In this document: one piece after another, positions 1 through 6,320 of the stretch
Position numbering within the stretch: position 1 is the first letter of the stretch
Layout of the letters: every line of letters starts with the position of its first letter
Made by a program: the position numbers and the translations under genes
Source of the DNA: Hydrogenophaga sp.
GTDB taxonomy: Bacteria; Pseudomonadota; Gammaproteobacteria; Burkholderiales; Burkholderiaceae_C
DNA: 10,904 nucleotides
Direction of reading: 5' to 3'
NCBI GenBank assembly: GCA_018335615.1
Contig: JAGXRS010000239.1
Location: 1 to 10,904 of the forward strand
Notes under the pieces: generated by a model
The model's input: only the letters and a program-made list of their open reading frames with translations
What the model was told of the DNA's origin: nothing
The model's database searches: none

Positions 1-537
1 CGTGTTCTTGAGCAGCTCCATGGACAGATGATGCGGGGTACCGACGCCAGGCGAGGCGTAGTTCAACTTGCCGGGCGATTGTTTGGCGGCCGTCACCAGA
101 TCGCCAGCCGACGTGAACCCCGTGCGTGGATGGGTGACCAAAAGCAACTGGCCCCAGCTGGTGCGGGCAACGGGCACCAGATCCCTGAGCGGATCGAATG
201 ACAGGTTGGGGTATAGGCTGCGGTTCATGACCAGTGTGTTCACACTGACGAGCAGCGTTGACCCGTCGGGCGCTGCGCGCACCACATTTTCTGTTCCGAT
301 GTTGCCCGACGCACCCGGACGGTTGTCGACCATGACCGGGCGACCCATGCGTTCCGACAGTTGGGGCCCTATCGTGCGAGCGATCAGGTCGATCCCCGTT
401 CCGGGCGTGAAGGGCACGACCAAGCGGATCGGCCCGGTGTTGGGCGTCTGCGCCACCGCGGGCAGTGCAGCCGTCAAGCCCAGGGCCAAGCCGGTCGCCA
501 GCAACCAGCGCCGTGCGTTGAAGGGGGATGCATGCAT
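1..537 (-). CDS. Bug/TctC-family periplasmic solute-binding protein (5' part, runs off left edge)
   Basis: The frame is open from an ATG at 537 down to base 1, giving the first 179 residues of a protein whose family is usually about 320 residues. Residues 1-29 form a Sec signal peptide: basic ARR at 8-10, a hydrophobic Leu/Ala core, and an AVA|QT cleavage site. The mature part starts with PIRLVVPFTPG, followed by the family hallmarks DLIARTIGPQLSERMG, VDNRPGASGNIG (near residues 70-80) and AAPDGSTLLV. Bug proteins bind carboxylates or other small organic molecules in the periplasm; some serve TctAB transporters, many are orphans. The start is supported by a strong ribosome binding site, AAGGAGA on the minus strand (550-544), 6 nt before the ATG. 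The gene is divergent from marR, which probably represses it. The ligand is unknown. Codon use looks less GC-biased than in the central operon. Confidence 0.93.
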   Translation of the reverse strand, partial: MHASPFNARRWLLATGLALGLTAALPAVAQTPNTGPIRLVVPFTPGTGIDLIARTIGPQLSERMGRPVMVDNRPGASGNIGTENVVRAAPDGSTLLVSVNTLVMNRSLYPNLSFDPLRDLVPVARTSWGQLLLVTHPRTGFTSAGDLVTAAKQSPGKLNYASPGVGTPHHLSMELLKNT

Positions 538-552
538 GAAACGTCTCCTTAG

Positions 553-572
553 ATTGTTAGCATGCAAACAAT
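553..572. promoter_or_regulatory. 20-bp palindrome, probable MarR operator
   Basis: ATTGTTAGCATGCAAACAAT is an inverted repeat in which 9 of 10 base pairs are symmetric; only the seventh pair breaks symmetry. Dimeric MarR proteins commonly bind palindromes of about 16-20 bp between divergent genes, and a marR gene starts 45 bp away. It lies 16 bp upstream of the bug start codon, so binding would be expected to block bug transcription. Palindrome and location are seen; the regulator assignment is inferred. Confidence 0.6.
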
Positions 573-573
573 T

Positions 574-587
574 TTGATCCAGATCAA
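574..587. promoter_or_regulatory. FNR/ANR-type binding site (exact consensus)
   Basis: TTGATCCAGATCAA matches the FNR/ANR consensus TTGAT-N4-ATCAA at all ten specified positions, and the symmetry extends inward by one more base pair. It lies one base beyond the putative MarR operator and 30 bp before the marR start codon. FNR-type factors act as oxygen-responsive activators or repressors depending on position. Here the box would overlap the -35 region of a marR promoter using the -10 at 604-609, and sit upstream of the bug promoter on the other strand. A chance exact match within this 79-bp interval is unlikely, but occupancy is unproven. Confidence 0.6.
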
Positions 588-603
588 TCGGCCTTGGCAT
601 CCA

Positions 604-609
604 TACAAT
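604..609 (+). promoter_or_regulatory. Possible -10 element of marR promoter
   Basis: TACAAT matches five of six bases of the sigma70 -10 consensus and ends 7 bp before the marR ATG, which would place the transcription start at or next to the start codon. No convincing -35 is present at the right spacing; the FNR-type box occupies that area. Confidence 0.4.
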
Positions 610-616
610 CCCTAGC

Positions 617-1102
617 ATGCAGACCTCTGATCGGCCTTTGTTCGAACCTTTGCAGCCGATGTATGCCCGCCCGGGTTTTCTGTTGCGCCGAGCGCACCAG
701 ATATCCGCCGCTGTGTTTGAGTCCCACTGCGCGGCGCTGGGTTTGACGCAGGCACAGTACGGAACGATGACGGTACTGGCCAACGCGCCCGGCCTGGATC
801 AGACGCGGCTGGCAAGGGCCCTGGCGTTCGACAAAGTCACGGTGCTGCGTGTCATCCGGGGACTGTGTGACCGGGGCCTGGTGCATCGCGCCACATCAGC
901 GGAAAACAAACGGCAGCTGGCGTTGGAACTGACCGACCAGGGCTGGGCGGTGCTGCAGGCGGCTCAGCCATTGGCCAGTGCGGCCCATCAACAGTTGATC
1001 GGCCCGTTGAATGCGAAGGAAACGAAAGAGTTCGTGCGCTTGCTTCAGAAACTGAACAGTGGTCTGGCTGACAGCGCCAGAGCGCCCTTTCAGCCTTTGT
1101 GA
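617..1102 (+). CDS. MarR-family transcriptional regulator
   Basis: This 161-residue protein has the usual MarR length and layout: an N-terminal dimerisation helix (about residues 14-45, RPGFLLRRAHQISAAVFESHCAALGL), a winged helix-turn-helix (about 46-110) with LTQAQYGTMTVLANAPGLDQ and recognition segment DKVTVLRVIRGLCDRGLV, and a wing ending in NKRQLALELTDQG. The C-terminal helix closes the dimer interface. MarR proteins are dimeric repressors usually released by small aromatic or carboxylic ligands. Being divergent from a bug gene with a shared palindrome suggests control of bug and of itself. No Shine-Dalgarno sequence precedes the ATG; a second in-frame ATG at 659 also lacks one, and starting there would trim the N-terminal segment. 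The first ATG is preferred and may be translated from a leaderless mRNA. Confidence 0.93.
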   Translation: MQTSDRPLFEPLQPMYARPGFLLRRAHQISAAVFESHCAALGLTQAQYGTMTVLANAPGLDQTRLARALAFDKVTVLRVIRGLCDRGLVHRATSAENKRQLALELTDQGWAVLQAAQPLASAAHQQLIGPLNAKETKEFVRLLQKLNSGLADSARAPFQPL

Positions 1103-1136
1103 CCTCTTGGACAGTTTCATGTGGCGGCAGGGCTGC

Positions 1137-1157
1137 AGGCAGACGTGGCGTCTGTCT
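1137..1157. other. Nine-pair hairpin after marR
   Basis: CAGACG (1140-1145) and CGTCTG (1149-1154) form a perfect stem around a TGG triloop, extended outward by one G-T pair and two Watson-Crick pairs. It lies 35 bp beyond the marR stop. No T-run follows on either strand, so it is not a canonical intrinsic terminator; it could be a 3'-end-protecting structure. The rest of 1103-1341 holds no recognisable gene. Confidence 0.4.
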
Positions 1158-1316
1158 CACGGTCTGTGGAATGTCCAAAAAGCGCCGCGCGCAGGCACAC
1201 CCCGCAGACATAGATGTTGGATAAAAGCGGCGGCAAATGCGGCACAGCGGTCCTCCGTATCGCGGTTTCGACGGGAAAGAACGCCGACTTCTGATCTGCG
1301 TCAGTCGTCCCGGGTT

Positions 1317-1335
1317 GGTTAAGATAATCTCAACC
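1317..1335. other. Inverted repeat just beyond the lysR stop
   Basis: GGTTAAGATAATCTCAACC is symmetric except for one pair. Transcribed from the minus strand it would fold into a 7-pair stem (one G-U) with the loop AUUAU, starting 7 bp after the lysR stop codon. A T-tract is absent, so its role as a lysR terminator is uncertain. On the plus strand it contains GATAAT (1323-1328), a -10-like hexamer. Confidence 0.35.
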
Positions 1336-1341
1336 GGTCGG

Positions 1342-2250
1342 TCACCCTGCCGCAGAACCCTGCCGGAGTGTCTCCAGCAGGCAGTGCGAAAAATACTCGG
1401 CTGCCGGTGACAGCGGCACCTCGGGGCGGCTCAGCAGCAAGACCTCCAGCTCGCAGGGGAACAGCTGGCGTGTCGGGACGGGAACGATGCCCCGCGCCTC
1501 GGGGTGTGCCAGCAGGGGTTCCGGCACGATGCCGATCGCGTTGCCGTGGCGCAGCAAGGCCAGGCCCGCCAGCGTTTCGCAGCTGATGATGTTCCGGGGC
1601 AGGGCCACACCCGCTGCCCGGAACATGGCGGCGTGGCGATTGCCGGGTACGTCCTGGATGGGGGCCGTGTGCATCCACTCGTGCTCCACCATGGCCCGGG
1701 CGGTCGGGTTTTCAAGAATGGGATGTCCGGCCCGGACGGCTAGGCGCTGGGCAACGGTCATCACATGGGTGCAAGCGAATTCCTGACTGGAGGTTTCCCC
1801 GGCATCGGCCGCGACGAGCGCCAGGTCAAGGGAGCCATCGCGCAGGCGGGGCAGGGCGCGTGACATCAGGCCATCGATCACCTGCAGTTGCACATGCTGG
1901 TAGCGCTGGCGAAACCAGCTGAGGGTGGGACCCAGCGCGGTGAGCGTGGCGTACGGCGTGATGGCCACGCGGATGATGCCCTCGTCGCCCCCGTGCGTCT
2001 GCTTCAGGTCATCTCGCGCCAGCTCGATCTGCCGCACCACCAGGCGCGCGCGCAGCAACAGCCGTTCGCCGTCGGGCGTGAGCACCACACCGCGCGAACT
2101 GCGGACGAGCAAGGACACGCCGCACTCCTCCTCCAGCTGTTTGAGCGACTTGGTGACCGCCGCCTGAGAGAGGCACAAGTCGCGCGCAGCCGCCCGGATA
2201 CCCCCGTGATCGACCACGGCGACCAGTGCCTGGAGTTGGTGAAATTTCAT
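1342..2250 (-). CDS. LysR-type transcriptional regulator
   Basis: This 302-residue protein has the standard LysR-family length. Residues 1-62 form the winged helix-turn-helix (MKFHQLQALVAVVDHGGIRAA..., LSQAAVTKSLKQLEEECGVSLLVRSSRGVVLTPDGE), followed by a linker helix (about 63-88) and a periplasmic-binding-like effector domain from about residue 91 (IIRVAITPYATL...) to near 295. The start ATG at 2250 has an AGGA Shine-Dalgarno core about 7 nt upstream on the minus strand. The gene is divergent from the amidohydrolase/ABC importer operon, the classic arrangement for a LysR activator responding to the operon's substrate or its breakdown product. The effector is not deducible from sequence. It ends convergent with marR across a 239-bp gap. 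Confidence 0.95.
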   Translation of the reverse strand: MKFHQLQALVAVVDHGGIRAAARDLCLSQAAVTKSLKQLEEECGVSLLVRSSRGVVLTPDGERLLLRARLVVRQIELARDDLKQTHGGDEGIIRVAITPYATLTALGPTLSWFRQRYQHVQLQVIDGLMSRALPRLRDGSLDLALVAADAGETSSQEFACTHVMTVAQRLAVRAGHPILENPTARAMVEHEWMHTAPIQDVPGNRHAAMFRAAGVALPRNIISCETLAGLALLRHGNAIGIVPEPLLAHPEARGIVPVPTRQLFPCELEVLLLSRPEVPLSPAAEYFSHCLLETLRQGSAAG

Positions 2251-2481
2251 GAATTCATCCTTTGACGCGACAACTGTACGGGAAAACCCTTGCTATCACT
2301 TTACCCCTAGTTTCTTCCAGTCTGGACCGAACTTCACAAACAGATTGTTGATTTTAAACATTAAATAGAAATTACTCTGTAGTTAGTGTGAAAACCAAAA
2401 GTGTTCATGAAAGCAATAAGTTGCCTTACGGTTTTCAGGTGTCGTTCCTAGAATTTGGCCAACTTCACAGCGACTCGCCCC
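2251..2481. promoter_or_regulatory. Divergent lysR/operon control region
   Basis: This 231-bp intergenic stretch is much more AT-rich than the flanking genes, especially 2335-2420, as expected for promoters. It contains TTTAA-ACA-TTAAA (2353-2365), a perfect 5-3-5 inverted repeat that fits the T-N11-A LysR box, and a weaker AACA-GAT-TGTT (2339-2349) centred 15 bp away. No strong -10/-35 pair could be fixed by eye in either direction, consistent with an activator-dependent promoter. The transcript leader to the ATG at 2482 would be roughly 100 nt long. Confidence 0.5.
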
Positions 2482-3672
2482 ATGCAAAACCTGCCTTCAG
2501 CCCTTCGGGATCGACTGGACACGTTCATCCAGATCCGCCGAGATATCCACGCCCATCCGGAACTGGGACTCAGCGAGTTCCGCACATCGGAGCTGATTGC
2601 CAGCAAGCTGACCGAGTGGGGTTACGAGGTCACGCGGGGCCTGGCCGGCACGGGACTGGTGGGACAGCTGCGCCGGGGCGGCGGCACCCGACGCCTGGGC
2701 CTGCGTGCCGACATGGACGCGCTGCCGATCCAGGAGACAACGGGCCTGGCCCATGCCAGTCGCCACGACGGCGTGATGCACGCCTGCGGACACGATGGGC
2801 ACACCGCCATGCTGCTGGCCGCGGCCGAACACCTGGCGCTGCACGGCCAGTTCAGCGGCACACTGAACCTGATCTTCCAGCCGGCCGAAGAGCACCCCGG
2901 CGGGGCGCAGCTGATGATTCAGGACGGCCTGTTCGAGCGGTTCCCCTGCGACGCGGTGTACGCCATGCACAACATGCCCGGCGTGCCCCAGGGCCACCTG
3001 GTGTTTGTCGACGGTGCCGCCATGGCGTCATCGGACGACGTGACGATCCACCTCAAGGGCCAGGGAGGCCACGGCGCCATGCCACACCGGGCGAACGATC
3101 CGATCGTGGCGGCGGCCAGCATCGTGATGGCGTTGCAGACCATCGTCTCGCGCAACGTCGACCCCCTCCAGACGGCGGTGGTCACGGTGGGCGCCATCCA
3201 TGCGGGCACCGCCAACAACGTCATCCCGGCCCAGGTCACGCTGGAGCTGAGCGTGCGCGCACTGGACCGCGACGTGCGTGACCTGCTGGAAGCGCGCATT
3301 CGCACGCTGGTGCAGGCCCAGGCGGAGGGTTTTGGCGTACAGGCCGAGCTGCTCTACAAGCGCGACTACCCGGTGCTGGTGAACACGCCGGCTGAAACGC
3401 AGCTGGCGCGCGAGGTGGGCCTGCAGCTGCTCGGTGCCGGGCAAGTGGTGGCCCATGGACGAGCGCTCACCGGCAGCGAAGACTTTGCCTTCATGCTCGA
3501 CCACTGCCCGGGCAGCTACCTGATGATCGGCAACGGCGCGGGCGAAGGCTCGTGCATGGTGCACAACCCGGGCTACGACTTCAACGACGACAACATCGGC
3601 GTGGGCGCTGCGTTCTGGGCGGCCCTCACCGAACGCTTTCTGCAGGAGGGCGCACCCGCCAGCCCCCCTTGA
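2482..3672 (+). CDS. M20D-family metallo-amidohydrolase (hippurate hydrolase / N-acyl-amino-acid deacylase type)
   Basis: From the ATG at 2482 the protein has 396 residues, normal for the HipO/AbgA/IAA-amino-acid hydrolase group. Visible hallmarks are IRRDIHAHPELG (18-29), LRADMDALPIQE (74-85), MHACGHDGHTAML (99-111), FQPAEEHPGG (132-141), YAMHNMP (160-166), GQGGHGAMPH (193-202, dimerisation/lid region), GTANNVIP (242-249), GSEDFAFM (331-338) and HNPGYDFND (361-369). By family comparison the two metal ions are held by Cys102, His104, Glu137, His163 and His361, with Glu136 as the general base; all are present. Such enzymes hydrolyse the amide bond of N-acylated amino acids, releasing a carboxylic acid and an amino acid. 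No signal peptide is seen, so it is cytoplasmic. An in-frame TTG at 2455 would add nine residues, limited by a TAG at 2449; neither start has a good ribosome binding site, and ATG is preferred on family alignment. It is the first gene of the operon; exact substrate unknown. Confidence 0.93.
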   Translation: MQNLPSALRDRLDTFIQIRRDIHAHPELGLSEFRTSELIASKLTEWGYEVTRGLAGTGLVGQLRRGGGTRRLGLRADMDALPIQETTGLAHASRHDGVMHACGHDGHTAMLLAAAEHLALHGQFSGTLNLIFQPAEEHPGGAQLMIQDGLFERFPCDAVYAMHNMPGVPQGHLVFVDGAAMASSDDVTIHLKGQGGHGAMPHRANDPIVAAASIVMALQTIVSRNVDPLQTAVVTVGAIHAGTANNVIPAQVTLELSVRALDRDVRDLLEARIRTLVQAQAEGFGVQAELLYKRDYPVLVNTPAETQLAREVGLQLLGAGQVVAHGRALTGSEDFAFMLDHCPGSYLMIGNGAGEGSCMVHNPGYDFNDDNIGVGAAFWAALTERFLQEGAPASPP

Positions 3673-3754
3673 TCGGCATTCCCACGCCCCTGCGCACGCC
3701 ATCCTTTTCACCGTCCCGTTTCGCCCGACCCACATCCCCCAAGAGGAGACATCC

Positions 3755-5317
3755 ATGCACATCAACCGCCGTACCGCCATCGCCCACAGCGCCGCCATCA
3801 TGGGCTGGCTGGCCGCTGGCATTCCCATCACCGCCGCTGCCCAGCAAAAGAAGGTGCTGAACATCGCCCTGTTCCCGGAGCCGAACTCGCTGGTGGCCGG
3901 TGCGGGCTCCACCGGCCCTGCGCAGACGGTGGTGGGCAACCTCTACGACTGCCTGCTGCGCTTTGACGAGAACCTCAAGGCCCAGCCGCAGCTCGCCACC
4001 GAGTGGAGCACCAGCGCGGACCAGCTGACCTACACCTTCCAGCTGAAGAAGGGTGTGAAGTGGCACGACGGCAAGCCCTTCACCGCCGACGACGTGGTGT
4101 TCACCTTCGACAAGTTCCTGCGCCACTACCAGCCGCGCGTGCGCATCGCCATGGGTTCGGTCGAGAGCGTGAAGGCGGTGGACCCCCACACCGTGGTGTT
4201 CAAGCTGCACACGCCTTTCCCGGCATTCCTGACGCTGATGGACGCCAGCTCCTCGCCCATCGTCCCCCGTCACCAGCTCGCCGACGCCGACCTCACCAAG
4301 CCGCTGACCGTGCCACCCGTGGGCACCGGCCCCTTCAAGCTGAAGGAATGGCAGCGCGGCGCGTTCATCCACCTGGAGAAGAACACCGATTACCACATGG
4401 CCGGCCTGCCCGCCATCGACAACGTCTACTGGCACATCATTCCCGACGCCGCATCGCGGGCTGCTGCCTTCGAGTCCGGCAAGGTGGACGTGCTGCCCGG
4501 CGGCACAGCCGAGTATTTCGACGTGGCACGCCTGGCCAAACTGCCAGGCGTGGAAGTCACCACCAAGGGCTGGGAGAAGTTCTCGCCCTTTGCCTGGCTG
4601 TGGATGAACCACCGCAACCCGCTGTTCCAGAACCTCAAGCTGCGCCAGGCCGTGCTGCATGCAATCGACCGCCCCGCCATGGCCAAGGTGATCTGGCACG
4701 GCTACGCCACGCCGGCCACCGGCCCCTTCAACCAGCGCACGCCGTTCTACACCAGCAAGACCACCCAGTACCCGCGTGACACGGCCAAGGCCAGAAAGCT
4801 GCTGGAAGAAGCCGGCTACAAGGGCGAAACCATCCGCCTGCTGCCCCTGCCCTTTGGCGAGACCTGGACCCGCATGGCCGAGATGGTGCGGCTGAACCTG
4901 ACGCAGGCCGGCTTCAAGGTCGAGACCGTGAGCGCCGATCTGCCGGGCACCATCTCGCGCCAGTCCAACTGGGACTTCGACCTCACCTTCACCTTTGTCT
5001 ACCAGTCGGGCGACCCGGCGGTGGGCGTGGCGCGCAGCTACGTCAGCAGCGAAATCAACAAAGGCTCGCCGTTCAACAACGTCGGTGGCTACTCCAACCC
5101 GAAAGTGGACGAGCTGTTTGCCCAGGGCGCCCGGGAACCCAACCCGACTCGGCGGGCAGCCCTGTATGCCGAGGTGCAGGCCATCCTGGCCGACGACGCG
5201 GTGGCCGGCTGGCTGCTGGAGCTCAACTTCCCGACCGTCTACCGCACCAAGGTCACCAACCTGGTGAGCAGCGCCGTGGGCATCAACGACAGCCTGGGCC
5301 GCGCGTCCATCAACTGA
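3755..5317 (+). CDS. ABC transporter substrate-binding protein, family 5 (peptide/nickel/opine type)
   Basis: This 520-residue protein begins with a signal peptide (basic NRR at 4-6, hydrophobic core, probable cleavage after ITAAA at residue 29), so it is a soluble periplasmic protein. No lipobox cysteine is seen. The mature chain carries the SBP_bac_5 hallmarks: NSLVAGAGSTGPAQTVVGNLYDCLLRFD near the start, LTYTFQLKKGVKWHDGKPFTADDVVFTFDKF, VGTGPFKLKEW, and RQAVLHAIDRPAMAKVIWHGYATPATGPF. Family members capture di- and oligopeptides, opines, glutathione or other small molecules and deliver them to DppBC-like permeases, which follow directly. The ATG has a strong AGGAGA ribosome binding site. 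It starts 82 bp after the amidohydrolase stop and ends 28 bp before the first permease. A twin-arginine pair occurs but the residues after it do not fit the Tat consensus well. The ligand cannot be assigned from sequence. Confidence 0.95.
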   Translation: MHINRRTAIAHSAAIMGWLAAGIPITAAAQQKKVLNIALFPEPNSLVAGAGSTGPAQTVVGNLYDCLLRFDENLKAQPQLATEWSTSADQLTYTFQLKKGVKWHDGKPFTADDVVFTFDKFLRHYQPRVRIAMGSVESVKAVDPHTVVFKLHTPFPAFLTLMDASSSPIVPRHQLADADLTKPLTVPPVGTGPFKLKEWQRGAFIHLEKNTDYHMAGLPAIDNVYWHIIPDAASRAAAFESGKVDVLPGGTAEYFDVARLAKLPGVEVTTKGWEKFSPFAWLWMNHRNPLFQNLKLRQAVLHAIDRPAMAKVIWHGYATPATGPFNQRTPFYTSKTTQYPRDTAKARKLLEEAGYKGETIRLLPLPFGETWTRMAEMVRLNLTQAGFKVETVSADLPGTISRQSNWDFDLTFTFVYQSGDPAVGVARSYVSSEINKGSPFNNVGGYSNPKVDELFAQGAREPNPTRRAALYAEVQAILADDAVAGWLLELNFPTVYRTKVTNLVSSAVGINDSLGRASIN

Positions 5318-5345
5318 GCGGGGCTGCGGCCAACTGGAGACAACC

Positions 5346-6320
5346 ATGGACAAGCTGGCTTTCATTGCGCGGCGGCTGCTGCAGGGTCTTGCCGCCCTGC
5401 TGCTCATCGCCGTGATGAATTTCATGCTGGTGCGCGCAGCGCCCGGCGATCCCGCCACGGTGATGGCCGGGGAGAGCGGCGCGGCCGACGAGGTGTTCCT
5501 GCAGCAACTGCGGGAGCGCTTCGATCTGGACAAGCCCCTTCCCGCCCAGCTCGCCACCTACCTGGGCCAGCTGGCCCGGCTGGACCTGGGCACCTCGTAT
5601 CGCCAGCAGGCACCGGTGCTGGACCTCATCCTGGAGCGCCTGCCCGCCACGCTGCTGCTGACCGGTTCGGCTTTCCTGTTGTCACTGGCCATGGGCGTGG
5701 CGCTCGGGGTCTGGGCCAGCACCCAGGTGGGCACCTGGAAGGACAGTGCCATCAGCGTGCTGGCCACGCTGTTCTACGCCACGCCGCTGTACTGGCTCGC
5801 CCTGCTGGCGGTGCTGGTGTTTGCGGTCTGGCTGCCCTGGCTCCCGGCCTTCGGCTACCAGACGGTGGGCGGCGGGCACGAGGGGGTGGCGCGCTGGCTC
5901 GACATCGGGCACCACCTGATCCTGCCCACGCTGGTGCTCTCCATGTTCTACATGGCGATCTACGCCCGCATGACGCGCGCCTCCATGCTGGAGGTGGCCA
6001 GCCAGGACTTCGTGAAGACCGCCCGCGCCAAGGGCCTGCCACCCGGCCGGGTGCTGCGGGCCCATGTGCTGCGCAACGCCCTGCTGCCCGTGGTGACGCT
6101 GGCGGGCCTGCAGGCCGGCGCCATGGTGGGCGGTGCGGTGCTGATCGAGACCGTGTTCGCCTGGCCCGGCATTGGCCGCCTGCTGTTCGATGCGCTGACC
6201 CAGCGCGACTACAGCCTGCTGCTGGGCACCTTCCTCGTCACGGCTGCCCTGGCCGTGGCGTTCAACGTCATCACCGACCTGGTCTACACCCTGGTCGATC
6301 CCCGGATTGAACTCTCATGA
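5346..6320 (+). CDS. ABC transporter permease, DppB/OppB type
   Basis: This 324-residue inner-membrane protein has six likely transmembrane segments, at roughly residues 10-30, 99-123, 135-165, 190-208, 240-268 and 290-315, with a large periplasmic loop after the first one (APGDPATVM..., LGTSYRQQAP), as in DppB. The cytoplasmic EAA loop that contacts the ATPase is visible around residues 216-243 (SQDFVKTARAKGLPPGRVLRAHVLRN). The ending LVYTLVDPRIELS is also typical. It forms the translocation pore with the next gene product. A GGAGA ribosome binding site precedes the ATG. The stop codon overlaps the next start in an ATGA, implying translational coupling. Confidence 0.95.
   Translation: MDKLAFIARRLLQGLAALLLIAVMNFMLVRAAPGDPATVMAGESGAADEVFLQQLRERFDLDKPLPAQLATYLGQLARLDLGTSYRQQAPVLDLILERLPATLLLTGSAFLLSLAMGVALGVWASTQVGTWKDSAISVLATLFYATPLYWLALLAVLVFAVWLPWLPAFGYQTVGGGHEGVARWLDIGHHLILPTLVLSMFYMAIYARMTRASMLEVASQDFVKTARAKGLPPGRVLRAHVLRNALLPVVTLAGLQAGAMVGGAVLIETVFAWPGIGRLLFDALTQRDYSLLLGTFLVTAALAVAFNVITDLVYTLVDPRIELS

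Noticed and set aside
68..577. Plus-strand frame at the left end
   Set aside because: It is antisense to the bug coding sequence, which has a signal peptide, family motifs and a strong ribosome binding site.
2407..2451. A 14-codon frame (MKAISCLTVFRCRS) in the operon leader, as a possible leader peptide
   Set aside because: It has no ribosome binding site, no run of regulatory codons and no attenuator-like hairpins around it.
2388..3281. Long plus-strand frame from a GTG at 2388 overlapping the amidohydrolase gene
   Set aside because: From about 2482 on it is an out-of-frame reading of the amidohydrolase, giving a Pro/Arg/Gly/His-rich sequence with no recognisable domain; the true frame carries all M20D motifs.
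3673..3754. The 82-bp gap after the amidohydrolase as an internal promoter or attenuator
   Set aside because: It is C-rich with no promoter-like hexamers and no clear stem-loop; only the ribosome binding site of the next gene is recognisable.
3767..3790. Twin-arginine (Tat) signal in the substrate-binding protein
   Set aside because: The two arginines are followed by TAIAH, lacking the consensus hydrophobic/Phe-Leu-Lys pattern; an ordinary Sec signal explains the sequence.
3626..5557. Very long minus-strand frame of 643 codons opposite the binding-protein gene
   Set aside because: High-G+C genes commonly leave the opposite strand open; the translation is Gly/Val/His/Arg-rich and low in complexity, while the plus strand encodes a complete SBP_bac_5 protein.
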